Position numbers and translations under genes: made by a program
Shown: in pieces, positions 52,587 to 63,400 of the stretch
Position numbering within the stretch: position 1 is the stretch's first letter
How the letters are laid out: each line of letters starts with the position of its first letter
From: Opisthocomus hoazin
Taxonomy: Eukaryota > Chordata > Aves > Opisthocomiformes > Opisthocomidae
DNA: 64,000 bases
Direction: 5' to 3'
Assembly: GCF_030867145.1 (NCBI RefSeq)
Contig: NC_134419.1
Span: 73,713,403 to 73,777,402 of the forward strand
The notes under the pieces: generated by a model
What the model saw: only the letters and a program-made list of their open reading frames with translations
Told to the model about the DNA's origin: nothing
The model's database searches: none

Positions 52587-54105
52587 CGGCGGGGGTCCGG
52601 ACCGCCCCCCCCGCCCGGGGGAAGGGGGCTGGGGGCGGTTTGTGGGGGGCTGGGGAGCGGTGTCGTGCTCTCACGCGTTCCCTCTGTTAAAGGCGGCGAG
52701 CGGGAGCGCCGGGACGCTGTCCCGGGGCGCGCCTGTATGGTTTATTGTAAGAAAATATATATATATATATGTGATTTTTACGGAAGCGGACTCACGGAGA
52801 GATGTGACTGGGAGGTGGCGGGGTGGGGGGGCTGTCCCCAGGCCCGGCTCTGCCCCCTCCCCGGGGCAGCACGGAGGGAGCCGGGCGGGAGAGCTGTCAT
52901 CTCGCCCGTTAACAGCAGCGCGGTTAATTGGGGTACGGCACCCCGCGCTTCGGGTCTGAAAGTAAAGAGCTGAGCGGTTTTCTTGGCCGTTCTTAAAACT
53001 GGGGTGCAAACCGTGATCGAGTACTCGCTTGGTAATTCAGGCCTCCTGCCCGGACGGCAGCAGCATCCCACCCAGCGCGGCCGAGAGCGGTGCCGTGCCC
53101 CGCGGTCACCCTTCCGCCCTTCCACTGGTCAGCGTGGACGGCCTCGCCGGCCCCCGTGCCTGGTACGCGGCTTCAGGGAGGGTCCGAGAGGAGAAGGCAC
53201 CAAAGTCCTTGTTTGGAAACGTGAGGACTCCGGGCCGAGGCGCAAACCGAGCCCTTGCTGCGGAAGGACGGGCGGTACGGCAGGGAGTGAGCGTTGGTGC
53301 AGCTTCTGTTTGTTTGTGGTGGAGAATGGGGAGGTGATGGGGAGCCTTCGGAGAGGAGAGACCTGGAGGAGGCGGAAAGCCCTGGCTGCAGGAGAGCAGT
53401 GGAAGGGGAGGCTGCGTCTCTCCAAGCATTGAGACAGTGTGGCTTTAACTCATTGCGAGCTGGGAGGGACCTACCCGTGTGGTTAACAAATACCCTTAGC
53501 GCTGCATTGACTTTACAAAAGCTAAGATCGTTGCTGAAGACCTGGACCCTAGGTGACAGCAGTTCCTTGGTAGCAAGTATCAGACGGGGCTATGTTGCTT
53601 CTAACCCTCAAAAGATGAGAGATGGCTCTTCTTGTGTCTTGGAGGCAGGACGGGGAGCAGCAGCAGGTCTGTAGTTTGCTGAGGAGTCCTCCGGAGCAGA
53701 AAGGCGGGCGCCCAGGCTCTCGGCACAGAGAGGGTTACGCTGCTTTACCAACGCCTGGGGTGCTCGGTCCATGGGGGTGGCCCTGCCGAAAGCAGGGAGG
53801 CGAAGAGAGCCTTGGGGCATCACCAGGAGGAAGAGACAGGAGATGGGTCGTGATGGAAAAAGGGAGCTAGGGAAGTGAGGGGTGACACAGGTTTGTGTGG
53901 ATTCCTTGGGAGAAGCTGCTCAGTGGGGTGGGAGATGGGGGCAGGAGAGGGGGAGAGCAGGACGCTCAAGAGAGGAGCCAAAACACGTGCAGGGTGGGCT
54001 GGGGAGGAGGGCCCGGAGCTCCTTACTCATCGCTGCTCTTGACTTAGGAGGGAGAAACTGATTCTGTGTGGAAATGTTCTCTGAAACCTTCACTGAAGGG
54101 CTCCG

Positions 54106-54191
54106 AAGATGGCGTTAGGTCTAATTACCAGATTCAAAGGGGTTTCCAAAGATGGCGTTAGGTCTCATTACCAGGGATTCAAAGGGGTTTG
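54106..54191. repeat. Two-copy 43-bp tandem duplication
   Basis: AAGATGGCGTTAGGTCT starts at 54106 and again at 54149. The copies run through ATTACCAG and ATTCAAAGGGGTTT and differ by one substitution, a 2-bp insertion and the last bases. Each copy contains AAGATGGCG, a YY1-type core. Confidence 0.95.
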
Positions 54192-54296
54192 CTTTAACCG
54201 ACGCTTCATAGCAGCTGACCTCGGGGCAGCTGCCCTCCCCTCGGGCTAACTGCACCGTGGGTGCTTCCACGCCACTGGAATTTGGGTGCGCTTGGT

Positions 54297-54357
54297 TTTT
54301 GGACTAGATGACCCACAGAGGTCCCTTCCAACCCCTACCATTCTGTGGTTCTGTGAT
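54297..54357 (+). mobile_element. CR1 LINE 3' tail, very short copy
   Basis: Only the last ~60 bases are present (GGACTAGATGACCCACAGAG, then CCTTCCAACCCCTACC, then a TTCTGTGGTTCTGTGAT tail). A severely 5'-truncated insertion, probably inside the NANOS1 3'UTR. Confidence 0.88.
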
Positions 54358-54975
54358 GCCTGGTCCGCTAAGGTCCAGTCTGTATCCGCCAGACGTCAGA
54401 ATCGAGCTCCAGCGTGATGCCGTGGGAAGAGTTTTCTTCTGTACTTTTGTGACCTCGTGGTGGGAAGTTTGAAGATCAGTACGCACGTTTTAATGCAGTT
54501 GGCTGTGGCTGGACACAGAAGCGAGAAAGATGTAAGAAGAGCTTTCTCAGGTGTTTTCCGGGGGGTCGTTCTGGCAGGGCTGGATCCGAGGTGCTGCTCG
54601 CGGTGTCGGTCTCTGGTCTGTACGTTGAGCTACTGCGTAGTAACAGCCCGACTGCAACACCTGGAAATGGGTCAAGACGCCAGAAGATCCCGGGCCTTGG
54701 GTGGCACGGGCCTCCTGCCGAGCCTGTGTCTCCCCTCTGCCTGGGCGAGAGGAGAACTGTCGCATCTGCAACGGCCTCTGCTGCTGCCTCTCGCTCCCGC
54801 TTCCTCCCTCGTCCTACCCTGCGCTCGCAGCCCTGCTGTGGAAGGGCCGAGAGCTGCCTCTCGTCGCCGCTACACCAGGCACCTGATTAAAGCCCGACAG
54901 GTAAGGTGGTAGGGTAACAGCTTCAAAGGACCAGTTAGGTTGGGGCAAAAAAATAAAACCCAGCTATTCCAGGGA

Positions 54976-55898
54976 GGAGATGACAAGATTCAGAATGGGC
55001 AAAAGGCAGCCTGAGAGCAAGGCTCCGCGGTTGCTTCAACGGGACAACTTGCCCTTTAAACTTTTGCAAGTCGGTGGCTTACAAAGGCTGAACCTTTAAG
55101 GACATCTTGGGGTTTTTTTAAGTAAGCTTCTGCAATTCCCTGCACACCAGCCTTGTGGCACTGAGTGAGCAGAAAGTTGCTTGTTCTTGGTCACTCTGGA
55201 AGGCTGATTACAATAGATCGTGCTTGTAGTGTTACTGTGATTCCTTAACTAATGGAAGCAATTTACATTGGTAACTTGGATCCCAGGAACAGCAAATAGC
55301 TTAATCCGGAAGCGGCCCAGGTTGGAAGCTGTTATGTGCTCCACAGAAGACGTCTAAGAAAAGCCTGGTACTGTTTTTGTTTATTCTACAGGCATCTGCA
55401 AATGAAAAGATTCTAGCCACTCATCAAAACCAAATATTTTCTCTTCAGAGAATCACTTTATTCGCATGTGAGCGATGGAGTCTCTTCCATAGTGATATTT
55501 TGGTGAGAGAAATGAACACAGAGTATTGGATAGCCTGTGATCACCCTCAGTTGACACTTGTCTTGGCAAAAAGCAAGCTACTTCCGATTAAAAAACGCTT
55601 TTCGATGCGTAGATAACTGGATCCGGCTGATGTCAGGTAAGTCTGTTCCTGGCCATAGTGGAATCCCTGTCTGGACAGAGTTTGCTCTCGGTCTTACTGC
55701 TGACCCAGTGCCGCAGGCAGCTGCCACAGGACTAAACCACGGTGGCTACAAGATGTCTTTACTTCCCGTAGATGTGCCAGCCAGACCCACCAAATGGATA
55801 GGTTAATATGTACTGGAGATAGTCTGCTAACAGCCACGTGGGGAGGATGAGAATTGCTTCTAATATGCCTGTTGATGGGCAAAGCAGAAGACTGAGAC
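54976..55898. other. Intergenic between NANOS1 and the next CR1
   Basis: Unique sequence, nothing recognised. Confidence 0.55.
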
Positions 55899-56046
55899 TG
55901 TGGAGTCTCCTTCTCTGGAGATATTCAAGACCTGCCTGGACAAGGTCCTGTGCAGCCTGCTCTGGGTGACCCTGCTTCGGCAGGGTGGTTGGACCAGATG
56001 ACCCACAGGTCCCTTCCAACCCCGAACATTCTGTGATTCTGTGATA
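55899..56046 (+). mobile_element. Young CR1 LINE 3' end
   Basis: A 148-bp 5'-truncated copy running from TGTGGAGTCTCCTTCTCTGG through GGACCAGATGACCCACAGGT to the tail ATTCTGTGATTCTGTGAT. It is very similar to the copies at 49 and 50.7 kb, suggesting recent activity. Confidence 0.93.
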
Positions 56047-57504
56047 CGCTAAATCTTCACCTGTGGGAAAGGACCTAGCAAAGCCAGTAAGGTGTCCTCC
56101 CACCCAAGAGCGATGGGACTAACAAAGCTTGACTTGCAGCATGGGAGATTTTGATTAGCAAAAAGCAGTGGAATAGTTTGCAGAGTCTCCATCCTACCAT
56201 AATTAAATGCGTTAATAATTCATTTTAAGAGCAGGACCAGCCAAAGCGTGGAGCGCTTCAGTTCGGGCTGGTCCTGCCATGGCAAATAGGCAGGATCAGG
56301 TGCTGCTGTTACGCCAACTTCTTGCAGTTCTGCAGTGAACTACACAGGTGGGCACTGGTTCCGAGTAACAGGTAAACCTTGGATCTCTCATTTCACTGAC
56401 CGAACGCCTTCACTTCGTGGGCTTGCACAATTAACAGCACCTTTTAGTCGCCGAAGGGAATCCTGCTTACTCGTCGCGCTTCCTGTCAATGACTGCAGCC
56501 GACGGATGTCAACCCAACAAGGATACGTTTCGTTTACAGCACGACGGGAGCTCCAGTGCTCTTCCTGCTGGAGATGGCCTCCTGGCTGTCCACCAGCCCA
56601 CCTGCACTGCAGCTCCCCGGTATCTCCTGATCCCACTCACGGCTGCGCCGAGGCCCCTGTAACCACGGTCACGACGTGTCCCGAGACACAGAGGTGGTTG
56701 TGCCCAGGCTGGAGTGGCACCATGCTCTGACAGTTCTCATAAAATACTGATTTAAAAAAAAAAAATAAATCTATTTTCTACAACAAAGGCACTCCAGTGA
56801 AAGCATAATTAAAATGCCTGCACCCTACTTCTGCTGAGCACCCTGATGGTCCTCAGCCCTGCCCGCCAGGCAGGCGTCAGTCCCTGGGTGGCTCTTGGGG
56901 TGGGAAGGAGACTGAGCTGTTCGCACCCCATCACCTGCCTTGCTCTGCTCTGGGAGATTGGCTTTAATCGAGCAACGTTTGCACCCATTTAACCAGCAGC
57001 AGCCTTAAGTTCTGCTTTCTAAACACAGCGTGTGGCAGTTTGTATTCTTCTAAGGTTCACTGGAAATTTTAGATGGTTAACGGAACGTGAAGCAATCAGA
57101 CACAGCAATGCTTGACAGAGGATTCATTTGACTTCATCAGTATTTGCAGGTAACCAGGCTCTGTGCTGATGTGTAATTATGGCAGTAGATGGAGGATTTG
57201 GGTGTTGGTCAGTAGTGGTTTTTTATCACTGTAGTCAGTCTTCTGTCTAAAATCACTAAGCAGTAAAATAAAACACACTGGTGTGTCTGTAAAGCTCACA
57301 TCCTGCAGATCTTTTCTCAAGCTGCCCAGTCCTGAGAATTTTACATACACTGGCAACAAACTCCAGTAGTGGAAGCTGAGAACGCCGGTTTGGGAACAGA
57401 GATTTAGCCGGTGCAATGATCAGCAGCATTTATCCCCATGTAAAAATGGCTTTGTTTGGATAAAGTTAAAAATATGTAACTGGAAGTATAATCACTCTTT
57501 ACGT
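56047..57504. other. Intergenic NANOS1-EIF3A spacer
   Basis: Unique sequence with a short A-rich tract at about 56753-56768 that contains AATAAA. It could host a distal NANOS1 poly(A) site, but nothing supports that beyond the hexamer. Confidence 0.5.
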
Positions 57505-58640
57505 CTCCCTGATGACTGGAGAAAGGCAAATGTTGCACCCATCTTCTGAGAAACTACCGGCCAGATGGTGTCTCTTCAGTCCCCAGGAAAGTCATGGAGG
57601 AAGTCTTCTCGGAGCGTGGTTTTGGGCATGTGGAGGAGAAGGTGACTGGGAGCAGTCGGCATGGATTTACTGAGGGTAAATCATGCCTGACTCGCCTGCC
57701 TTCTACGAAGCAGTGGATGCTCTTCATCTCAGCTTTAGCGAGGCGTTCAGCGCTGTCTCACACCATGTTCTCGTGCCCAGGTCAGGACGTTACAGCCCCG
57801 ACAGCGGGCCAACCGGGTGGGCAGAAGCGGCAGTCGGCTGTCCGGGCTCAGCGTTGTGGGCGATGGCCAGGCAGCGCCTGGAGTTGGGGCATCACGGGGG
57901 CTGTCCTGGCACCCGGCCCGATGTCTTCCCCAAGGACCTGGCGGCAGCAGCAGGGTGCCCCACCGGCAGGTTTGTGGGTCGTGCCAAACTGGGAGGACCA
58001 GCCAGCACACCGGGGGCAAGGCTGCTGCCCGGAGGGACTGAGGCAGGCTGGGCAGGAGCCGACAAGGAGAGGGGCAGAGCTTTGCGCTGCCAGGGAAGAA
58101 GCAGCCCTTGCAATGACAGACTGGGGGCTGGCTCAAACGCTGCCGGGGCCCTGGCAGGCAGCAGCTGAGCACATCACGCAGCAGATCTCGGGCTGCTTGA
58201 ACAGGACCGTTGCCTGCGGATGAGGGGAGCATCCCCCTCCGCTCAGCACTCAGCAGACCTCATCTTGACTTGTGTGTGCAGTTGTAGGTCCCATTTCCGC
58301 CCCCCACATGGAGGACATGGCCAAACTGGAGCAGGTTCAGCAGGCGGCCAGCAGGATGGTCAGGGGCCGGAGCACCTGCCTGGCAGGAGAGGCTGAGGGA
58401 ACGGGGCTGGTTCAGCCTGGAGAAGGGAAGACTGTGAGGAGACCAACAGCAGCCAGCCAGCACCCACCAGGAAGTTTTCAGGCTTTTCACAGCATGAGAC
58501 AACAGGTAGGAGCCAAAAAGAGAGGGTTACGCTTTTTTGCTGTGGGAGCAGCTGAGCATCGAAAGAGGTTGCCCAGTCTGCACCCTTGGAGGTTTTCAAG
58601 ACCACACTGGAGAAACATGGTTCAGAGTAACACAGTCTGA
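57505..58640 (+). mobile_element. Degraded CR1 LINE, reverse-transcriptase part to 3' region
   Basis: A long old CR1 copy in sense orientation. The start (GATGACTGGAGAAAGGCAAA) and the protein remnants VMEE, HGFTEGKSCLT, FSEAFSAVSHHVL and AKLGGPASTPG correspond in order to the CR1 ORF2 reverse transcriptase, spread over different frames. Near 58320-58420 it continues into the CR1 C-terminal region (GCTGAGGGAACGGGGCTG, GTTCAGCCTGGAGAAGGGAA). The reading frame is broken by several shifts and stops, so it is inactive. The end is diffuse. Confidence 0.8.
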
Positions 58641-59164
58641 CTTCACAGCAGTAGGGGGGGCTGGCGAGCTCCCAGCATCTCTTGTAACAGGAATGATCCT
58701 GTGACGCAGAATGTAAGGACGGCAGCAGGCAGCTGAACAGCAGCAGCACCTGCTACCCAAATCGAGGAAGCGGTCCCTTACTGGAGAGCTGCCATGCCCT
58801 CGTTCCAGCCTCTGCAGGAGGCACACAAACATTTTTGTTTATTTGTTTAGAAAACACCACTGTTCTCAGGGAATTCTGTCACTCAACAAGCAATGACGTG
58901 ACAGGCTCCAGAAGCACAAAGAAGATGACTCTGAGAGAAAGTTTTTTGTGAGAAGTGAACGGGACCTGGAAAGCCCAGAAGAGGACAGGAGGAGACCAAG
59001 AGGAGTGTTACGAGTTTAGAACTGAACCATGTTTCTCAGGAAGAAACAGTCCCATGTGTCACACTCTCCTTCAGCTGGCACAGACACAGGTACCCGCACA
59101 GAGAAGAGCTGTTCTGCATTAACGTACCTCGCAGGAAGTTACTAAAAAGTCAAGACGCTGTAGC
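58641..59164. other. Intergenic sequence downstream of both genes
   Basis: Lies between the degraded CR1 and the inferred EIF3A 3' end. No feature recognised. Confidence 0.5.
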
Positions 59165-60212
59165 AGCTAATTCCTTAAGTTGTTTATTTATCGTTGAAGA
59201 AACACACAGCAGCAAGTTCTGTGTTGGCTTCGGTATGACCAGATAGTTAATAGTTGTTACCGCACCCCAAAATTGAAGTCAACACAGCCATTACTACAAA
59301 TCACTTTTTTGGAAAGGGAAAGAATTGACCCTGAAGACAAAGAACCGGGGGGAAAAGTCAACAATTTCTCCAAAACCACACATTTTAAATATGACAATAT
59401 TTATAAATCCTTGAAAGGCATGAATTATCCAGTAATGGAAAAAGCAGCTGTGATATTTGCAACAGAAAATACAGAGCCATGTGCTTACCAAAACACTTAA
59501 ATCGTAAAAGCTTGAAGTTCTGTGGTTGTACACTGCAGCAGTATACATTACTGGAACAATGACTGCAAAATGGCCTCATAGGCGTTACGTGTTCAAGTAA
59601 ATCTACCGAAAATATCCCAGTGTAGCTAATGCTCATAATGCTTACTGTATTTAATTCCAATTTAAACAATTTACTGAATTTAGACAGTGATAAAATATAT
59701 CTCTCGGAAACTGCCTGCCCTCAAAGATACTTATGTAAAAGAGGGCTTTTATATTTTTTTCTAGTTTTTCAGCTGATTATGGAAATTGATTTATCTCTGC
59801 TTTTTCAGTAATTCCACTGTGTGAACAGAGGTGTTTTCAAATGCATGTTCTGTGACGATAATACCCCATTCCAAATTAAGAAGGACTAAAAATAAAAAGG
59901 TCAGCCTGTTTCGGTGCGAGACAGAAGCATTTCTCAAGACAGCTGTTGGGCTTGCTTCTTTTTATTTTAGCAACAAATGACCCATGAAATAAGCATCATT
60001 TGAAATTTCAAAAACTGGCATTCAATTTCCAACCTTCTGCTGTGAGTTTTGTGCATGATCAATCTATACGAGTAAGTAATTCAAGCTCATGCTTTCATGT
60101 TACCTCAAAACATTTGTTAAAGAATTCCAATTCAGAATGTTTATAAGCACAAATATAATCCGTGGATTCGATCAAATCAAAGCTAAAACATTGGTTAAAC
60201 TGTGATTTTCAC
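59165..60212 (-). other. Putative EIF3A 3'UTR with poly(A) signals
   Basis: Downstream of the EIF3A stop on the minus strand the sequence is AT-rich and non-coding. AATAAA motifs on that strand lie at 59966-59961 (about 250 nt after the stop) and at 59188-59183 (about 1.03 kb after). Cleavage near 59165 for the distal signal is inferred. Both could be used, giving short and long 3'UTRs. Confidence 0.5.
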
Positions 60213-60454
60213 TTAACGTCGTACAGTGGTCCACCCCTCTTCATCTGTCTCATTCTTAGTACGGCGAAGGGGCTCACGCTCCTTTTCCGTTTTCCAGGAG
60301 CCCTTCTCCTTCTCCCCATCTCTTTCTCGATCTTTCGATGCTGGTGGGGGAGCAGAAGCTGGAGGAGCAGCAGGAGCAGGAGCTGAGCGCCGAACTGCTT
60401 CACGTTCTTCTCCACGCTCTTCCTTCCTATCATCAGCACGCCGCCATGAGCTTG
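60213..60454 (-). CDS. EIF3A: EIF3A terminal coding exon with stop
   Basis: The acceptor is TTGTAG|CA at 60455/60454. The exon encodes [17 protein letters not shown], a Pro/Ala-rich linker ([16 protein letters not shown]), [40 protein letters not shown], and TAA at 60215-60213. The last ~20 residues are nearly the same as the mammalian C-terminus, so the stop is secure. Several long open frames on other frames and strands here are shadows of this biased sequence. Confidence 0.96.
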
Positions 60455-63400
60455 CTACAAATACAGAAAGACATTAAAACCACCTTTGTCATGCTCCACC
60501 AGCAGCCTGCCAGGGTTTAAACAAATCTGCCCAGCACCAACAGCCTGATTTACTGACTCTCCGTCTCGCCAAGAGGCAGTACGATGCTGACAGCCAAACG
60601 CAGAGTTTAATTTTACAGTGAAGTAACGGGCAGGAACTACTCAAGCCTCTCTTCAGGTTCAGGATTGTTGTGAGCCACCCAAGGGTCATCTTTAAAACAC
60701 AATGGCTGTAAGAAGAATGTTCTATCGATGTACACATTTTTATGATATAAAAATATATTCTCATATTATTATCAGAATTAAAAGCACAAAAGCATCTCCT
60801 TAGAAATGACTGAACCCTGAAAAGAGAGAAATCCTAACTTAAAAGCACTTGGTTTACGTTTTCCTTGTCTCAGAAGACAGCAAATTACTGTTCAGCCTAC
60901 TGCAATCAGAGATACAAATGGCACCGGATGACATGACTCCACTGGTAGGAGCATTCACCACCCTTTGCCGGACGAAGAACTGCTCATTTCCACCACAAGG
61001 ATGTCAAGAACCCCACCCCAGGCTGTCCTCGAGAGCACCCGTCTGGCAGCGCCCGCCCACGTGAGAAGCTGAACATGGCGCTGCCAGAATTGGAAAGCGT
61101 GGTATCCCAGGCTAAATGCATTTGCTGTTACTGTATTTTTAGAACACAGCAAAGGATTAATAAATGTACATAATTAAATCATGTTAATGTATATAATTAA
61201 AATAGGTTATCCATCAAGATCGATACCATTAATAGTGTGTAACCCACAAGGCCTTGTTTGGAAGTATTTCTCTCACATTTTAATGGTTTTAAGAAACAAG
61301 CCAGAAATTACTTTCTGGGATGCCTAGCTTGATAATTTCAGTACAAGAATTTCATTTCACCCTGAACATAAGTCTACTATGAAAACTGCATGCTTCAAAT
61401 GTTATCCTTCTACTGCAGATGTGAAATGCTACCACGACAGAAAAGGGTACAACTAAAAAGAGTTAAGATTCAAGGAAAAATTCTCAATTACTCTAAAGCT
61501 TCTTTCTGTTACTTTGCTTATGCACAGGGAGTTTAAGTGGCTGAAAATACAGCTTACTCCCATTTTACCACATCCTTGCATTGCCAGAGCAACACGGAGG
61601 CCCTATGCTGAATGCAAGCCTTTAGGAATGCCAAAACAAACATACGTTCTTCACGGTCAGATCTGAGCGGCGGTCCTCTTCTGGGGGGTGGATCTCTGTC
61701 ATCAGCACGTCGATCCCTCAGGTCGCGACCACCTCTGTCCCACTCCTCACGACGACCCGAATCTCTCCAGCTGGAAGTTTCCTCAGCTGGCCCTCTTCTC
61801 CAGCCAGCATCATCCCTTTTGCCATTCAAAACATAAAATAAGACTAAATGTTAAGGTTTTACCTCTCCTATGGAAACAAGCAATAATAATCACAACACAG
61901 GTATTTTCAGGCCCAGCAGGCCTCTACTTAACATACTGACATACTTCCAAAACCTTTTCTGTTCTTCTGGAGCCTAAAATGAAATCTTCTTGGTAACAGG
62001 TTAAAAAAAAATAAAAGCAGTAAAGCATTTTGTGATTCCTTCTGTAAACAGTTACCCTCATCTTAAAAATAACCAACCAAAAAGCCCCCAAAATGCCACT
62101 GTCCATTTACTGCCTTCAAGGGCTTCATTTCATACACACCAACCACTCTTGCTTTCACTAGGTGATGTCACATAATTTCTTCATCAGTGTGGCACCCTTT
62201 TTTTCTTCCCCCTCTTTAGACAGAAACATTCTAGAAGTATTTAAACAAGAGAAGTCAAACCTGGGACGCCTGAAACGATCATCTCGATCAAAATCTCTCT
62301 CTCTGTCAAATTCACGGTCTTTCTCATTTTCATCACGATCTTTGTCTCTATCCCATTCGCGGTCTCCTGGAGGTCTGGACTCTCGGGGAGGCCCCCAGCT
62401 ATCCTCACGAGCCTTTTCTCGTTCTCTCCATCCCCCTGTAAGCAAGAAACACAGTCAAAGGAATTTGTGCCTGACCTCTGATCTCTCTGGAGACAAAGAA
62501 TCCTTTACTTCCCTCACAGAAACTCGTTCTTCTAGTTTTGATCCCTGCGGATCCAACTCAAGATGCTTGTAAAAAGTGTGCACGTTGAGCGGGAGCCACA
62601 GACAAAACACTCTAGAAACTGCTTAATACAAAAATAAGAATATATACCAGACAGACCTCAGAGATCGGACTGCCTGCCTCTAACAGTTTAGCAGAGCTGA
62701 TTATACCCTGCAGCTTTCGGTCAGAAACCACAAACTCCTCAAAGTTTTATGCAAAACAAGTGCAGGAAGAAGTAAAGGGGGTAGCTCTGACAGCAGATTC
62801 CTTTGTGAACATCTGCAAGTGAGGAGAATTTAGGCAAGCAAATTTTTATGAATGTACCGCTTCTTAAATTGCTACTTTAAAATACAACTACCGTTTATAA
62901 TGCATCCTGCAATATCATGCAGTTATTTATGAATGGGAGACCTTTATTCTGCAGCCTGCTTTTTCTTTAAATAAGCAAAATGGGAAAGCTTATTGGAGTG
63001 CAAATATGGAGATTTATGATGACTTTGTTGCACGTTTGGATTACAGAATTATTGCCTGCTTTATAAAGATGACGTGGCACACAAACCTGAATAAAAAGAA
63101 CCAGGAAATCAAAATCGTATCTAGCATTTAAGCATCATCAACAGTTCCGAATAGAATCAGAAACAGTTGTACCAGTCACCACCAGCAAGACTTCAGAGTA
63201 GAAATAAACTATACAAGAACAGGATAGTTCAGACTGTACGGGACCTCAGAAGGTCATCCAGTCCCAACTCCTGCTCCAAGCGGGATTTTCAAGAAACGTA
63301 GACAGAAAAGCCAAAAAGGAATGGTAAAACCAGGAACATCTTTGTACGTGTAAAAAAAGCTTATGGAAACCAGACCCACTCGAACGATGCAGCAAAATCC

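Larger units (their letters stand above)
51220..53290. promoter_or_regulatory. CpG island over NANOS1
   Basis: GC content and CpG frequency rise sharply just after the CR1 element that ends near 51203. They stay very high through the promoter and whole coding region and decay slowly past 53 kb. The densest part is about 51360-52640. Boundaries are judged by eye. Islands of this kind usually mark promoters of developmental genes; here the island includes the coding sequence because the gene is a single exon. Confidence 0.85.
52587..54975 (+). other. Putative NANOS1 3'UTR and poly(A) candidates
   Basis: No AATAAA is visible on the plus strand between the stop codon and about 54.9 kb. The first candidates are ATTAAA at 54886-54891 and AATAAA at 54952-54957. 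Using either would give a 3'UTR of about 2.3-2.4 kb, plausible for NANOS1, whose mammalian transcripts have long 3'UTRs. The tract includes a G-run cluster just after the stop, a short AT dinucleotide run (52758-52771), a tandem 43-bp duplication (54106-54191) and a CR1 tail (54297-54357). No coding region is apparent. The end point is inference. Confidence 0.4.

Noticed and set aside
51674-52690. 338-codon plus-strand frame overlapping NANOS1
   Set aside because: Different frame of the same GC-rich DNA; Arg/Gly-rich low complexity, while the NANOS1 frame carries the zinc fingers.
57594-58223. 209-codon plus-strand frame with HGFTEGKSCLT
   Set aside because: A chance open segment of the degraded CR1 reverse transcriptase; the true frame shifts several times.
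60209-60439. Minus-strand frame with poly-Leu over the EIF3A last exon
   Set aside because: Out of frame with the EIF3A terminal exon, which matches the family to the stop codon.
62162-62572. Ser/Arg-rich plus-strand frame resembling an SR protein
   Set aside because: It is the reverse complement of the Asp/Arg/Glu-rich EIF3A exon; apparent SR repeats are an artefact.
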